From: Bugula neritina
Lineage: Eukaryota > Bryozoa > Gymnolaemata > Cheilostomatida > Bugulidae
Assembly: GCA_964035545.1 (NCBI GenBank)
Contig: OZ037766.1
Span: forward strand, 27,816,173 to 27,880,172
Length of the DNA: 64,000 nt
Direction of reading: 5' to 3'
Below are positions 1 through 11,800 of this stretch, piece after piece. Both the position numbers and the translations under genes were made by a program. Position 1 is the first letter of the stretch; each line of letters begins with the position of its first letter. The notes below the pieces were generated by a model. The model had not been told where the DNA came from and made no database searches. It saw nothing but the letters and a program-made list of their open reading frames with translations.

Positions 1-934
1 TTTAGCATGATGAAGTGAGCACTGGCGTTCATATAAAACTGCTGTATTTTGAAAGATGTGTAAAGAAGGCTGAGTAGAAAAAAGGCAGAGAGAAGAAAGA
101 ACATTGATCTACAATATAAACGCAATATATAAGTACAGCTGTCATTACTCTATGGACTGTCACAGCAAAGCTATATGAGGAACAGTTCTGCTCTTTACTA
201 ACATTCTCAATAAACTCTGTAGTTAGGCTCAGTCTATAAAAACTGGAGTGGAGACTGCAAGCTAATTTGAAGGTAAATGTGTAGCTTTGTGAACTCAAAT
301 GAACAAACCTTATATGAGTATGAATAATGCCAAAACTTTTAGAAGCTTTTTTATTAACTTCAGTTCCCATTATAGTGGAAGCTATAGTTGATGCGCAGTC
401 TAAACCCAAGTATGAGAGTTAACATTGCTAAAGAAGCACCACTACCCTGTAAATATGCATACAAATATAAAGCATCAAGTCATACAATATCTAGTATAAA
501 ACTAAACTATAGGAGATATAATTAGACAGCACTCACAAAGCAAGAAAACAAAAAATTACTTTACTCGAGTCATAAGGTATGAACAAGTTTGTCATGTACC
601 CACCATAAACTCAAAGCATTATAGAGCCTAACTATGTATATCCTGTTGAATTGCATATTTTAGAATGCAGATTGTTATAAACACAGATTTTGCTATTAGA
701 ATGAACTGTGATCTACAGTTTCGAAGAATTTTTATGACCAGTGCTATACTAATCTTATCTATATGCAGTAAAATTTTATAAGCTTTGTGCTTCTACCAGA
801 AATGAAATATAGCTGTGTTCAAGATTTATTTGAAGAGCTCTTGGAAAACATTCAAGTGGAACTGGAATAGGTTTGAAATTTTAATTCCAGGTTATTTCTT
901 GATGGCAAACTGAGACTTTGCAGGTTTATTTGCA

Positions 935-987
<53 letters not shown>
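935..987. repeat. (AC)n(AT)n compound microsatellite
   Basis: A short AC run passes directly into an AT run. It is the only structured sequence I see in 1-1965, which otherwise has no supportable gene on either strand. Confidence 0.9.
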
Positions 988-992
<5 letters not shown>

Positions 993-1965
993 GCTGATTA
1001 TTTACAAAAAACTTTAAAAATAGCATAAATTAAGTAGTATTACCATGCCTATTTGCATCCAATTTATAGCAATTGTAATGTATTTTGTGTAAAATGGTTA
1101 TTGCAAGCATTGCATGTTCTATTCATATTCACATTGTAACAAAATTGAAACTTAAACTTTATAGCTTTGTATTTACGCGCATGAGTGAGTTTTAAAATTG
1201 TTTTTAATTTTATATGCACAAAAAATATGTTTAAAAACTATACCAATAAACAAAACGAAAAATAATGTACACATAAAATAAAAGAATGATAAGATAACAA
1301 AAGTGGCAGAATTTCCCCTTATAATTTATATAAATTGGCGGCACAGAGCACAGGACGTGGCATAATGATTTCCTATGCTCTAAATAGAATAGATCACGCT
1401 GCCTCTAACATGATATTATTACTCTTCAGACTCAAATTAGTTCCATCATTTGACAAGTGCCTGCATAAAAACGAGAAGATAAATCTAATGTTCTCTAACC
1501 AACTCCCACACAATGCTCTGTTATTTAGTAATAACACAAAAATCTCTGATTTAAACTTTGCTGTTGAATATCAAAACAGAGTGGGGGAAAGATTGCAGAG
1601 CAAGATATTTGATCAGATATTGACAATTATTTGGTGACCAAATCAAAATTGCTTATATCTTCAAGCAGAATATAGGGAATTTCACAACTGTATATACTAG
1701 TGAATTGATGCTAGTAGCAACGTGGGTAATCTTATTAATTTGCTTTTAGTTACACAATCGCAATTTATTTTACATACATGATCTAATGATATTTTACTAA
1801 CTTTGCAAAAAAAAACAATCTTCTCAAAATCAGTTAGATGCTGATGTTGGAACTGATAAACTATTTCAGTCACAATGTTGCTTGCCAGTTATAGTGCATT
1901 CTAACCAAGTTTTTTTTGATGCATTTGTGCACAAAACAAAATGGATTAAGATTTGCCAAAAAGCA

Positions 1966-1971
1966 TTTATT
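1966..1971 (-). promoter_or_regulatory. Candidate poly(A) signal for DPM3
   Basis: AATAAA on the minus strand, about 385 bases after the DPM3 stop codon. Chosen by motif and spacing only; no transcript evidence. Confidence 0.35.
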
Positions 1972-2354
1972 CAGCTTTAAGAGCCACCACAAAAAATAAG
2001 TACATGTATGTACAGACATACTGTGTGAAAGTTACAACCTGATGTTAATTAAGAGCTGAAAGCTGAGTGATATACCGAGAAAAACATAATAGAGTAGATG
2101 TATTATAATATTCTAACATGAATTAGGCCAACATGTTGAATTATTTACTTGGAATATTTATCCCAAGGAATAAATTCATCTAAGCTAAAAACAAATTAAG
2201 AGAAGCACCATGCTGTACTTTCCTAAAATTTGAAGCTGAAAATAAAATGTGTGGGAGCGATCAATACATCAAGCATACTAGTAGATTATTACAATATTCT
2301 CTAGTAAGCTGCATATAGCGTATAACAAGATTTAAAATATTGGTAAACGTCAGA

Positions 2355-2925
2355 TTAACTGTCCAAAACCAGTCCTTTCTCTTTTAGGTATTTTTTGGCG
2401 TCTTCTATTTGAGATCTGAGTTCTACGGCTGCCTCATCGCAGTTGTTGAATGTAAACGTTCTGTAGAGGACAATGAATGCCGACGCGATACCAAAGATAC
2501 CAACACAGATGATCGGAAGCAACTGTTTGTAGATATACGGCACATCGAGTTGAACCTTTTCAGATAATAGCCCATACCTATACCAAAGCAAATATAATGA
2601 ATTATTCCTCCCTAAATGAATTAAGCTTTCCTTTATTATTACAATCTTTCAGAACGTATTAATGGGCAGAGTTTTGAGACATCCCTTTTAAATCTTGTAG
2701 GCAAAGCAGCTCAAAGGTTGTTTTATAAATAATTTTTTTATTCATTTTATTAAAGATGTTGCAAGATTTAATATGCAAGTTTAACATACTCATAGTGATG
2801 ACTCTAGCCAGCTTATTACAACTACCGATTCAACTTACTTCAAGATTTAGTATCAATACAACATAATCTCACCATATAGCCATGAAAACCATAGCAGCGG
2901 CCAGCCATTGTTGTAACTTTGTCAT
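2355..2925 (-). CDS. DPM3: DPM3: dolichol-phosphate mannosyltransferase subunit 3
   Basis: Two coding exons: 2925-2873 and 2577-2355. The donor gtgag follows 2873 and the acceptor tag precedes 2577; the split codon makes a Trp. The 91-aa product (animal DPM3 is about 92 aa) starts MTKLQQWLAAAMVFMAIW, has a second hydrophobic segment at about residues 37-57, and ends in a charged helix at about 62-90. That helix contains FNNCDEAAVELRSQIEDAKK, closely matching the conserved DPM3 C-terminal motif (F-x-x-C-x-x-A-A-x-E-L-x-x-Q-I). In the known family, DPM3 is the ER-membrane subunit that tethers and stabilises the catalytic DPM1, supplying dolichol-P-mannose for N-glycans, GPI anchors and O-mannosylation; the C-terminal helix contacts DPM1. 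Length, topology and motif all agree, so the gene looks intact. A candidate poly(A) signal lies at 1966-1971. It is transcribed away from the transporter gene that starts at 5819. Confidence 0.93.
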
Positions 2926-5818
2926 AGTTTTTCTTCACAGCTATATAAAATCATAAACAATAACATGCTAAGCACAATTTTACTAAGACAGAATAGCAGC
3001 AAGCGTCACAAAACATATATCAAATATTGTAAATTAATCAAACAATATATCAAATTACCAAGCATTCGATTAAAAATAACCTGAAATCCAAATAAAACAC
3101 TGATGATTTGTTTCCAGTACACTTTGTAATACTAGTAGTAATACTAATAGACTTAATGACCAAGGGTCAAGGCTGCTAGTCTTAAACAAAAAAAACTAAA
3201 AACTAAACCTAAATTCCTTTTAGCAAATTACTATTACTACTACTACTAGTATTAGTATTACTATTAGCTTGACAGTTTTCATAATCATTGTCTACTCAGT
3301 ATGACTCAAGTATGAGTATTCTACTATCACTTATAGTAGGTACATCAAATGATAATTTTCAAGTAACGCTTTACAGTTTAATATTAGGTTAGATCGGTAG
3401 ACAAGAAAATTTGAGTGAGCTTCAATGCACTTCCAAGAGGCAAGATCAACTACCAGTGCAGATATTAACTTGTAAATTTATGACGTTCAACCAGTTACCC
3501 GGTCAGTTAACTCTTCACGCCATGAATGCTTTAGCGAACCCACTTATTTTCATGCGTTTAGCAACAATAGCGTAATGGCTATCTCAAAAATCTACAAGTC
3601 TCGAGCATAGCCTTCGACTTAAATCATTATAACTAAATAGCTAAAGCATAATATCATCATATTAATACTTCAATTGATAGAAAACCTTTAGAGATGGTAT
3701 TAAAATATATTCATTTTACATATCTGTCACAAATTATAACTTAAATTATCGATTGAAAAAAATGGATTTTTACTATACTTCAACACTAGTTACTACAAGG
3801 GGCAGATGATTTCAAGGGGTTCATGATCATAAAATCAGTTTAATATAAGGCTCAGCTACACAATGATATCTTCAAATTTTCTCTGCATGAACTATACTAA
3901 AAGTTATTAGCAAATCAAAAAGAGGTCTAAACAGGTTTTCTATGCTGTATGCTCCCCAGATTGGACCCGGGCTATCGATGCCACTCGATTTTGCGAAAGT
4001 AGGCGGGGCTAAAGGATACTTGATGTACCTACTTATAGTTATAGTATAACAGTAAAAGTATAACATTAACTATTACTATTACTATTGGTACTACTATTAT
4101 ACTTAGAGTTACCCATAGTACTTGATACTTCACTATTTGAATTTAAGTAATATTAATAACCAAGTCCAATACTATAACTACAAGTATAAGATTAAGTACC
4201 ACGTCCACTGAGAACTCTAAGAGTTACTAAGTGTAAGTGTAACAGTAACTATAAATCAAATTTAAAAGCTCACTCAAAGTTTAACTCGAAACCTGAAAAT
4301 AATAATTTGAACGAACACTGTTATGATAGTATAGTATTAGAAAATTAAGTATTAATATCTTATCCATATTGGTTATTGATATACTTAGTTAAAGTTAGTG
4401 GGAATCTTGATTCGTGTGTAGGCTTGCTCAGAACGGTGGTTTGACTATATTACAAAATACTGTGGCTAGCATTGTAATATTTACCTGCTTACGCAAACAA
4501 ACTGCAAATGTCAAGGTTCGCTCGTTACAATTGACTCTCTTCGCTAGGTCCTAGAATAAATAACATTTATGAAATTAAGATATCAATGTAACTTTTATGT
4601 GTGAAAAGTTGTTGAGTCGCTGAGGATAACTACAAAGCAAAAGCGCAGTTTTCAAAGTTCTATATAACAAAGACGTTTGTAGACGTACCGCCTCATACAA
4701 AGCAATTTTAGTTAACAAAATCCTCATTGAACTGGTTATTTTTCGTTCAGTGAAAATCCTAGTTTTTGCACTAATTCTACTGAACAGTGCATCTTTTTTT
4801 GAACAGCTCCGCTTTGGGAGTGAATGAGTTCAAGATCTAGAGTTGAAAGTTTTACTAAACCCTCAACTTTAAATTTGAAAACTTCAAGTTACTGCAATCA
4901 TTTACCTCCATCTTGGAACTGCTCATGTTAATATTTATACTTTAACTTAATCTTATACTTGTACTTTAACTTAATCTTATAGTTATACTAAGTTATAGTA
5001 ATACTAATACTAATAGTAATATCGTAATAGTATTACTATTAGTTACTGTCAGTGTCTTGTCTAGTTTTATCATTTTGATTATGACTAAATTATGATTATA
5101 TTTATATTATAATTATATTAATATATAGCTAAACATTATGATTATCATTATATTTATTTATTTATATAAATATTAATAAAATGTTATAATTAATAATAAC
5201 ATGCTATTAGTAATAGCATGTGATAGTATTACAACTACTACTAGTACTACTAGTAATAGTACTAATAGATGGTTGAACTGTGGACCATCAAATTCAGTGG
5301 CCATCAGTATAATAAATAATTACCAGATTGAGTGTTAGTTTGAATTATACTGTGGCTAGGGCGACTCTGGCGGCTTAGTGACAGTGATACTGATGAATGA
5401 AAATGATATTTACAATGAATATATGAAATCCATTTAATTCTATAATATTAATATTAATAATTTTACAGATTTCCCTTTTCAATTAATCAATGTAATTGAT
5501 AGTATAAGGCATATAAGCCACGAGCATAGCGATGGTGACAATCACAATGAAAATAAGTCTGACTGCTAGATTAGGCTAAATACTGTGCCTATTGACTATT
5601 TGAGTTGAAAGTCATAGTTGATATAAAATTAAAATAAGTGCTATGCAAAGTTTAAAAGTATAATAATAAATAATTATTATGATGTTGATATTTTAATTGT
5701 GTTGTAGTTTAAATTTGAATTCGCAACTGAATCTTTCTGTTAAAGTTTTATTATAATTTAACTTTCATATACTTTTTATATAGTGATCATATAGCCTCAT
5801 TTCTGGTTTAATTTATAA
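2926..5818. other. Intergenic interval between divergent DPM3 and transporter genes; cryptic ACT/AGT repeats
   Basis: No coding exon is supportable here. Clusters of imperfect ACT/AGT and TATTAC/GTAATA trinucleotide and hexanucleotide runs occur at about 3125-3275, 4060-4260, 4930-5050 and 5200-5270, on both strands. This gives local self-complementarity. A small GC-richer island at 3955-4010 (tacccgggct-like) has no recognised identity. The interval must hold the promoters and any 5' UTR exons of both flanking genes, but no core promoter motif is convincing. Confidence 0.5.
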
Positions 5819-8800
5819 ATGGCAACGCTGATTATGCAAGGTAATTTTTCAAAATACAAAATGCCCCTCGGTGTGTTCACATTATTTTTGAAAAACTTGA
5901 CTAAACCATCTAATTACAGCACAGTTTATACACAATAATTTGATTGCATTATTGATTAAGGACATTTTTCTTCTTTAGGGTTTTTATCATGGTTAAAATA
6001 TTTTTTGTTTGTGCAGATATTTGCCATATTTTAGCAGTTTATACAATCAGATTGGTTGAGTTATGGACTAAAATTCTAGCTAGGTCTTTTGGCAGCAGTA
6101 AGTCTAATATAAAACTTACTATTTTTAAGTACGTTCAAATTGATAAAGACAAGTTTTGTGTTACAGTTATACTGACCATGGGATGCTCTTGCCTACCTGT
6201 AAGAACCGCCAGCCCCAAATTCCTGGTGTATCTACAATGTTGTAAGTTAGCCATCTGTTTGATGAAGTTTGGTCTCAAAATGATATTTTTAACATTTTCA
6301 AGTGTAGCTTAGATTTTCTCAATGTGATGTTAATTTTAAAGTTCTTTTCCATCTTGTACTAGTTTTGTATCTTTCAATAGTTAGTTTACTCGACAGTAAT
6401 CTTTATTTTAAAAGGCAAACATATACTGTGAATACATCATGTAAAGTTAAATAATATATATCTGGGAAATTGTAGAGTGTGTTTTTGTAATGTGTTTAGT
6501 GGCTAGTTATTGGGGCTTCATCGAATTTATTTCTTTTTATGTTGTTTTATGTTTAGTATGATTTAAATGCTCAAATGATCATCTAAAATAAGTGGTTCTT
6601 TGAAAGTAAATCAAATACTTAAATTGCATCAATACTAGACTTGAATATGCATTTCATTTTATTTTATTCACAATTTTTTTTAGATTTTCTGAGTATTGCA
6701 TACATACTGGGGACTGGTGTACTTAGTAAGTACTATTAGCTGGCTACTGAGTAATATATTGGTGATGTTCGACATTCCTTGAGCTTTGGATTAAAAGTTT
6801 TTTTCAACTAGGACAGTTACTGAATTTCTATTGAATGCAGTGCAAGGTCACTTTGTGGAAAAAAACTTTGCAAAATTTTATTCTATAGACAACACTAAAG
6901 CTGTCTTTCTAGTTACAAGCAAAAAGAAATAATGTTTACTCCCATTGTAGCAGTTTCAAAGCATGTTTTCTTAGGTAATTAGATGTTTGGGTTGCTGTGA
7001 TGTCATGGAAAGCATTAAATTACACACTCTGTCAAGTCACAGTAGTGGAAGATTAAGTTAGTATGGTGGTATATCTAATACTATAATTCTTTAGTGGTTG
7101 AAGTCATTATTTGGGACAGCAGTGGTATGATGACATTCAGTAGTGCAAGTGTGATATTCTTATCACTTTATTAGCTAACTCTGTGTTAGTTAACTATGCC
7201 TGACTTTCTTCCTTCTTTACTTTTTATCTGTTCACAGAACTACCAACATATGAAGAACTAATGCCAATTTCATATTAACTCTCAATGAAGTAACCAATGT
7301 ATTTGAGTTTATGCATGGCTAATAGACTCTATTTTATTCCTTGTTATTTGCAGCTGTGCTATGAGCTCTTTAGAACTAATTTCAACATCTGAGTTGCTTT
7401 CCCATTGTAATCTTAGAATAGAATACGTGGTTATTATTTTATGGTTTCAGGTTTACCAGTAAGTCTAGCCAGATCAGGGATGGTGCCTTTCTTTGTTGTG
7501 ATGACCATAGTGCTAATATTCCAGGTTAGTTGGCAACATTGTGTGCTCATTTAGGATTTTTACCAATAAATTAATTACATTATTTTTGTGGGGTGACATC
7601 TACTCAATACCTGTGCTCAGTTTCTTGTACCCATATCGATAAATTGTTCTTTGATTTTTAATTGAGTAGTATATTGATATAGAGTTATGTCTATATTTAG
7701 ATCTAGAATATTGATTGTGTGCTTATTTAGATGCAGGTATCAACTGCTACAATATGAATTAAAGTAATGGCATAAATGAATCTGATTTATATATTTTCCC
7801 TTGCTGTATTATATATTAAAATGCATTTCTTGTTTAGATTAGTGATGTTTGTACATTTCTAATGTAGCTGTATTTGTGTTGTGGTAAAGGTTTTTTCTAT
7901 ATTGAATTGATAGATGTTTATATCTTGGTACATCTGTATTCATGTTGTGGTTGTTTCTATATTTAAATTATATTTATTTCTATATTTAGATTCTGATTGC
8001 TTCTATATTTAAATTATGATTGTTTCTGTACCTAGATTATGGTTGTTTCTATATTATTTAAATTATATTTATTTCTATATTTAGATTATGGTTGTTTCTA
8101 TATTTAGATTATGGTTATATATTTAATGACGGACCTTCTGCAGAAGTTGGTTGCTCTACAGTTGCAGAATGCTGGAGAGAGGAACTCTCTATCTGTAAGT
8201 GACACAGTGGTACAGTGAACAGTGGTACAATATGTATCACGTGCTCACACCTTAATGTCACCTGCCATCTGTAATACCACCTGCTCACACCCTAATGCCA
8301 TTGTACTAGCTGCCAATGCCAAGGTGATCTCCAGTAACATGTGCTGAACTATTCCCTGCAGTTGCTTGTTGTGCTGCTCAGCAATAAGCTGTTGCACCAG
8401 TAGCACTATTAAACAGGGTCTGTAGTTTCTACAGTAAGCAGTGTAGCAGTACCGAGATATGGGATACTAACGCCCAAATGTGGAGATCAAACAGGTGCTT
8501 GTGATAATGCAGAGTTCATATAACAGCAGATGCTGGCAGCAATTTTCACCTGACAGATCTAATGTTATGTAACTTTGAGAGTTGATATGGAATAGAGTTT
8601 CTGTCTCATGTTTAGGCTACGGGTGGCACCAACCTTGCATACTTGTATTATAGTTACTCTGTAGCTGCGTAGAATAAAGTACATATTTCTTAAGGAAGGC
8701 CTTTACCAAATTCTATCATAAAAATGCAATTTTAGCCAATTGTCTAGTAACAGACATTTGTTGAACAAAGTAGTGTTGAAGCGGTATGTTGGTGTAGCAA

Positions 8801-11800
8801 GGTAAGACCGGCATTTCAGGTGTATATGGGTGTGGCTAGATAACACTGGAGTTATATGGGTACGCTATACAAGATAATATCGGTGTTGAAGGGGAACATT
8901 AGTGTTACAAGACAATAGCGCCATTGAAAAGGTACACCGTTGTCATGCCTACAAGAAACTGATCTCTTGTGCTGTAGAATGGTGCAGTGTTGGACTCAAG
9001 TGGTGAGGGGGATAAGCTGTTGGATAGCAATGAGATTATGGAACTGAGCAATGAAACTGATGGGGTGGATGAACCAGCCACCCAAACAGGTTGGTCAGAA
9101 CTTGGGTATCTATATTGCTATCTTGTTGCTTTGTATGGAGAATTCTAAATGCATACACAAGTACTATGCGCAACTAATGTAAGCCTCATTTTCATTTCCC
9201 GATTATATACATAAATGAAAGAGGATCTGAACATCTATTTAAAAATATCTAGTCAGAATTATTTTGATATTTTGTATAGTATATCATTATCACACATTTT
9301 CACATGTCGAAGGCTTGGCATCTGATTAGGGATCGAAGTGTTAGTCTATACTAGATGCTATAATAGACGCTATTATTTATTAATAAATATAAATGTATTC
9401 AATAGTAAACCTATGTTTTCTCCAAGTCAAATTTCTAGTGGGAAGTTTAAAGTATACATTATATCTAGCACTAAAAAAAAGTTTTAGTTAAACTTCATCA
9501 AATACTATTTAATATTGATCATATATCTTCTACAAACATTGGTAAAGCAAACCTGACTTTTCAGTAAAGGTTGAAGTAAATAACCCAACAGGTTATGTGA
9601 CAGGAGTTTTTCTGCATTTCTTTGCTAACTTCATTCCTTTGCTAACTTTATTTCTTTGCTAACTGCATTACCTAGTTTTATATAGTAGCTATATATTATG
9701 TGTTATTCCGTGTGTCTCTTTATTAATATGCTTTTGTTGATTTTATTTCTGCAGCCTATTCTAAGGTATTTATTTCAAGGTTTGTAGTTAACATTACGTG
9801 TTGTGTGGTGTGTCTGGACTGTTTTTTCTATTTCTCAACAACTACAAAACTGCTTCCCATTTCTAATTAGACAAGTTTCTGAATCAGTGTGACATTTAAC
9901 ATTGGTTATGACTCAACTGCTCTACCCTAAATTTAATGCAAAGTTGATTTTAATCTGGCACATGAATTTATTTTATGACTCCTAAGTGAGGTCATTTCAA
10001 CGGGATTTAGTACGATTTCTCCTATTAATTTGTTGTTATAATTTTAATATCTGCTCAGGCTTATTGATAACATACCTCTTAACCAACTCACCCTGCTTGG
10101 ATTTAAACCTATGACTTAGCATACCGTGTGCCATACTATCAGATCACAACCGCTCAGCTAAACACGCTGTACTAATACTCTAGTATTATTTGTGTGCCAC
10201 ATAGACATTCTCTCTCTCAATACTGAATCTATCCCTTCCCATTATTTGACGTCACCACTTAGTTACTCCCTCACCACAGCATAGCTCTGGCCACGCTCTT
10301 TTATTTATATTTTCAAATTCTCTCTGCTACGTATCACTGCTTTGTTGAAGTTTGTAAATGTCACAGATATAGCATTCTGATGTTCAATTCATGCTTTTAG
10401 CGTCTTTTGATAAAACTACTAGTTTAAAAGTTTATGTGAATTGACTTTGGCAACCAAATCTTACTACTGAATAGCGAGATATAAGTTTCTAGCTTTTTCA
10501 AACAAAAGTAATATTTGCTAAAGTAACTTTTTCAGTGCTCTACTTGCTATGACCACTTCTCATATCCCCTAAAATGCTGTTGTACTTTACAGAAAGCGGC
10601 AGCTTACCCGGACATGTGGATCTCTTTGCTCTAGGAGACAGATTTCTACCGAGAATATTGAGCTACGCTTTTGGCATCCATGTTTTGCTGACATTCACTA
10701 TAAATGGGCTCAGCTATGCTTTGGCAGGGAGTCAAGCTTACAGCGACGTCTTTTCTATAACAAAGTATGTCGATTATGTGTGCGATTAGGATATACTGAA
10801 GTTGCCATTTCTTGTATAGTAATACCGTGATGGTTTATTTTGTTTGCTAGATTGTTGATGTGAAATGTTACGTTTTGAATGTTTTATAATTTATTACAAC
10901 TTGCAGTACAAGTTTAGTAACAAAACCATGTTCTTTTGTAAGAAGAAAGTCTGCCATAACAACTTCACAATTTGCATGATTTATCTGTTTCCCCTCTACT
11001 TTCCCAGACTGCTGTGACAATATGTAGATGTGGTAAATACAAATGCAGTATCCATAGTCTGTGTGAAAGATGTATTCCCATATTACAGCACCATCGTAGT
11101 TCTACCTTTCTTCTGCTGGATTCTCAACTTACTGGCTGTGTTTGGTAGGAGGTTGGTGGACCCATTTGTCAGTATTCTCACTCTATTTAAGGGAACCCTC
11201 CTTCTTATTGTGGTTCGTATGCTGTTCCTTACTCTAGAATCTAGTACATATCAAGTACTACTATTTACTCCAGTACATGTCAAGTACTATTCCTTACTCT
11301 AGTGCATGTCAAGTACTATTCCTTACTCTAGTACATGTCAAGTATTATTCCTTACTCTAGTACATGTCAAGTACTATTCCTTACTCTAGTACATGTCAAG
11401 TACTATTCCTTACTCTAGTACATGTCAAGTACTATTCCTTACTCTAGTACATGTCAAGTACTATTCCTTACTCTAGTACATGTCAAGTACTATTATTTAC
11501 TCTAGTACATGTCAAGTACTATTCCTTACTCTAGTGCATGTCAAGTACTATTCCTTACTCTAGTGCATGTCAAGTACTGTTCCTCACTCTGGTGCATGTC
11601 AAGTACTGCTCTTTACTCCAGTACACACCAAGCACTATTCTTTACTTTAGTATATTATATCAATTACTGTTTGTTATTACCTGTAGTATGTATAATTCTG
11701 TTTTTAGATTGAAATTAATTTTTTAAAATTGAAATAGGTTGGCACACCATGCTATGGGGTGCCTCAGAATTGTATGGGATGGCACAAGTTCGAATGAACT

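Noticed and set aside
1335-1637. 100-aa plus-strand open frame
   Set aside because: No recognisable domain, no flanking exons with matching phase, composition like surrounding non-coding DNA.
5989-6312. 107-aa plus-strand open frame near the transporter start
   Set aside because: Lies in the first intron of the transporter model and cannot be joined in phase to exon 6684; no family resemblance.
11509-11726. Open frames MSSTIPYSS...
   Set aside because: Products of the 29-bp intronic minisatellite.
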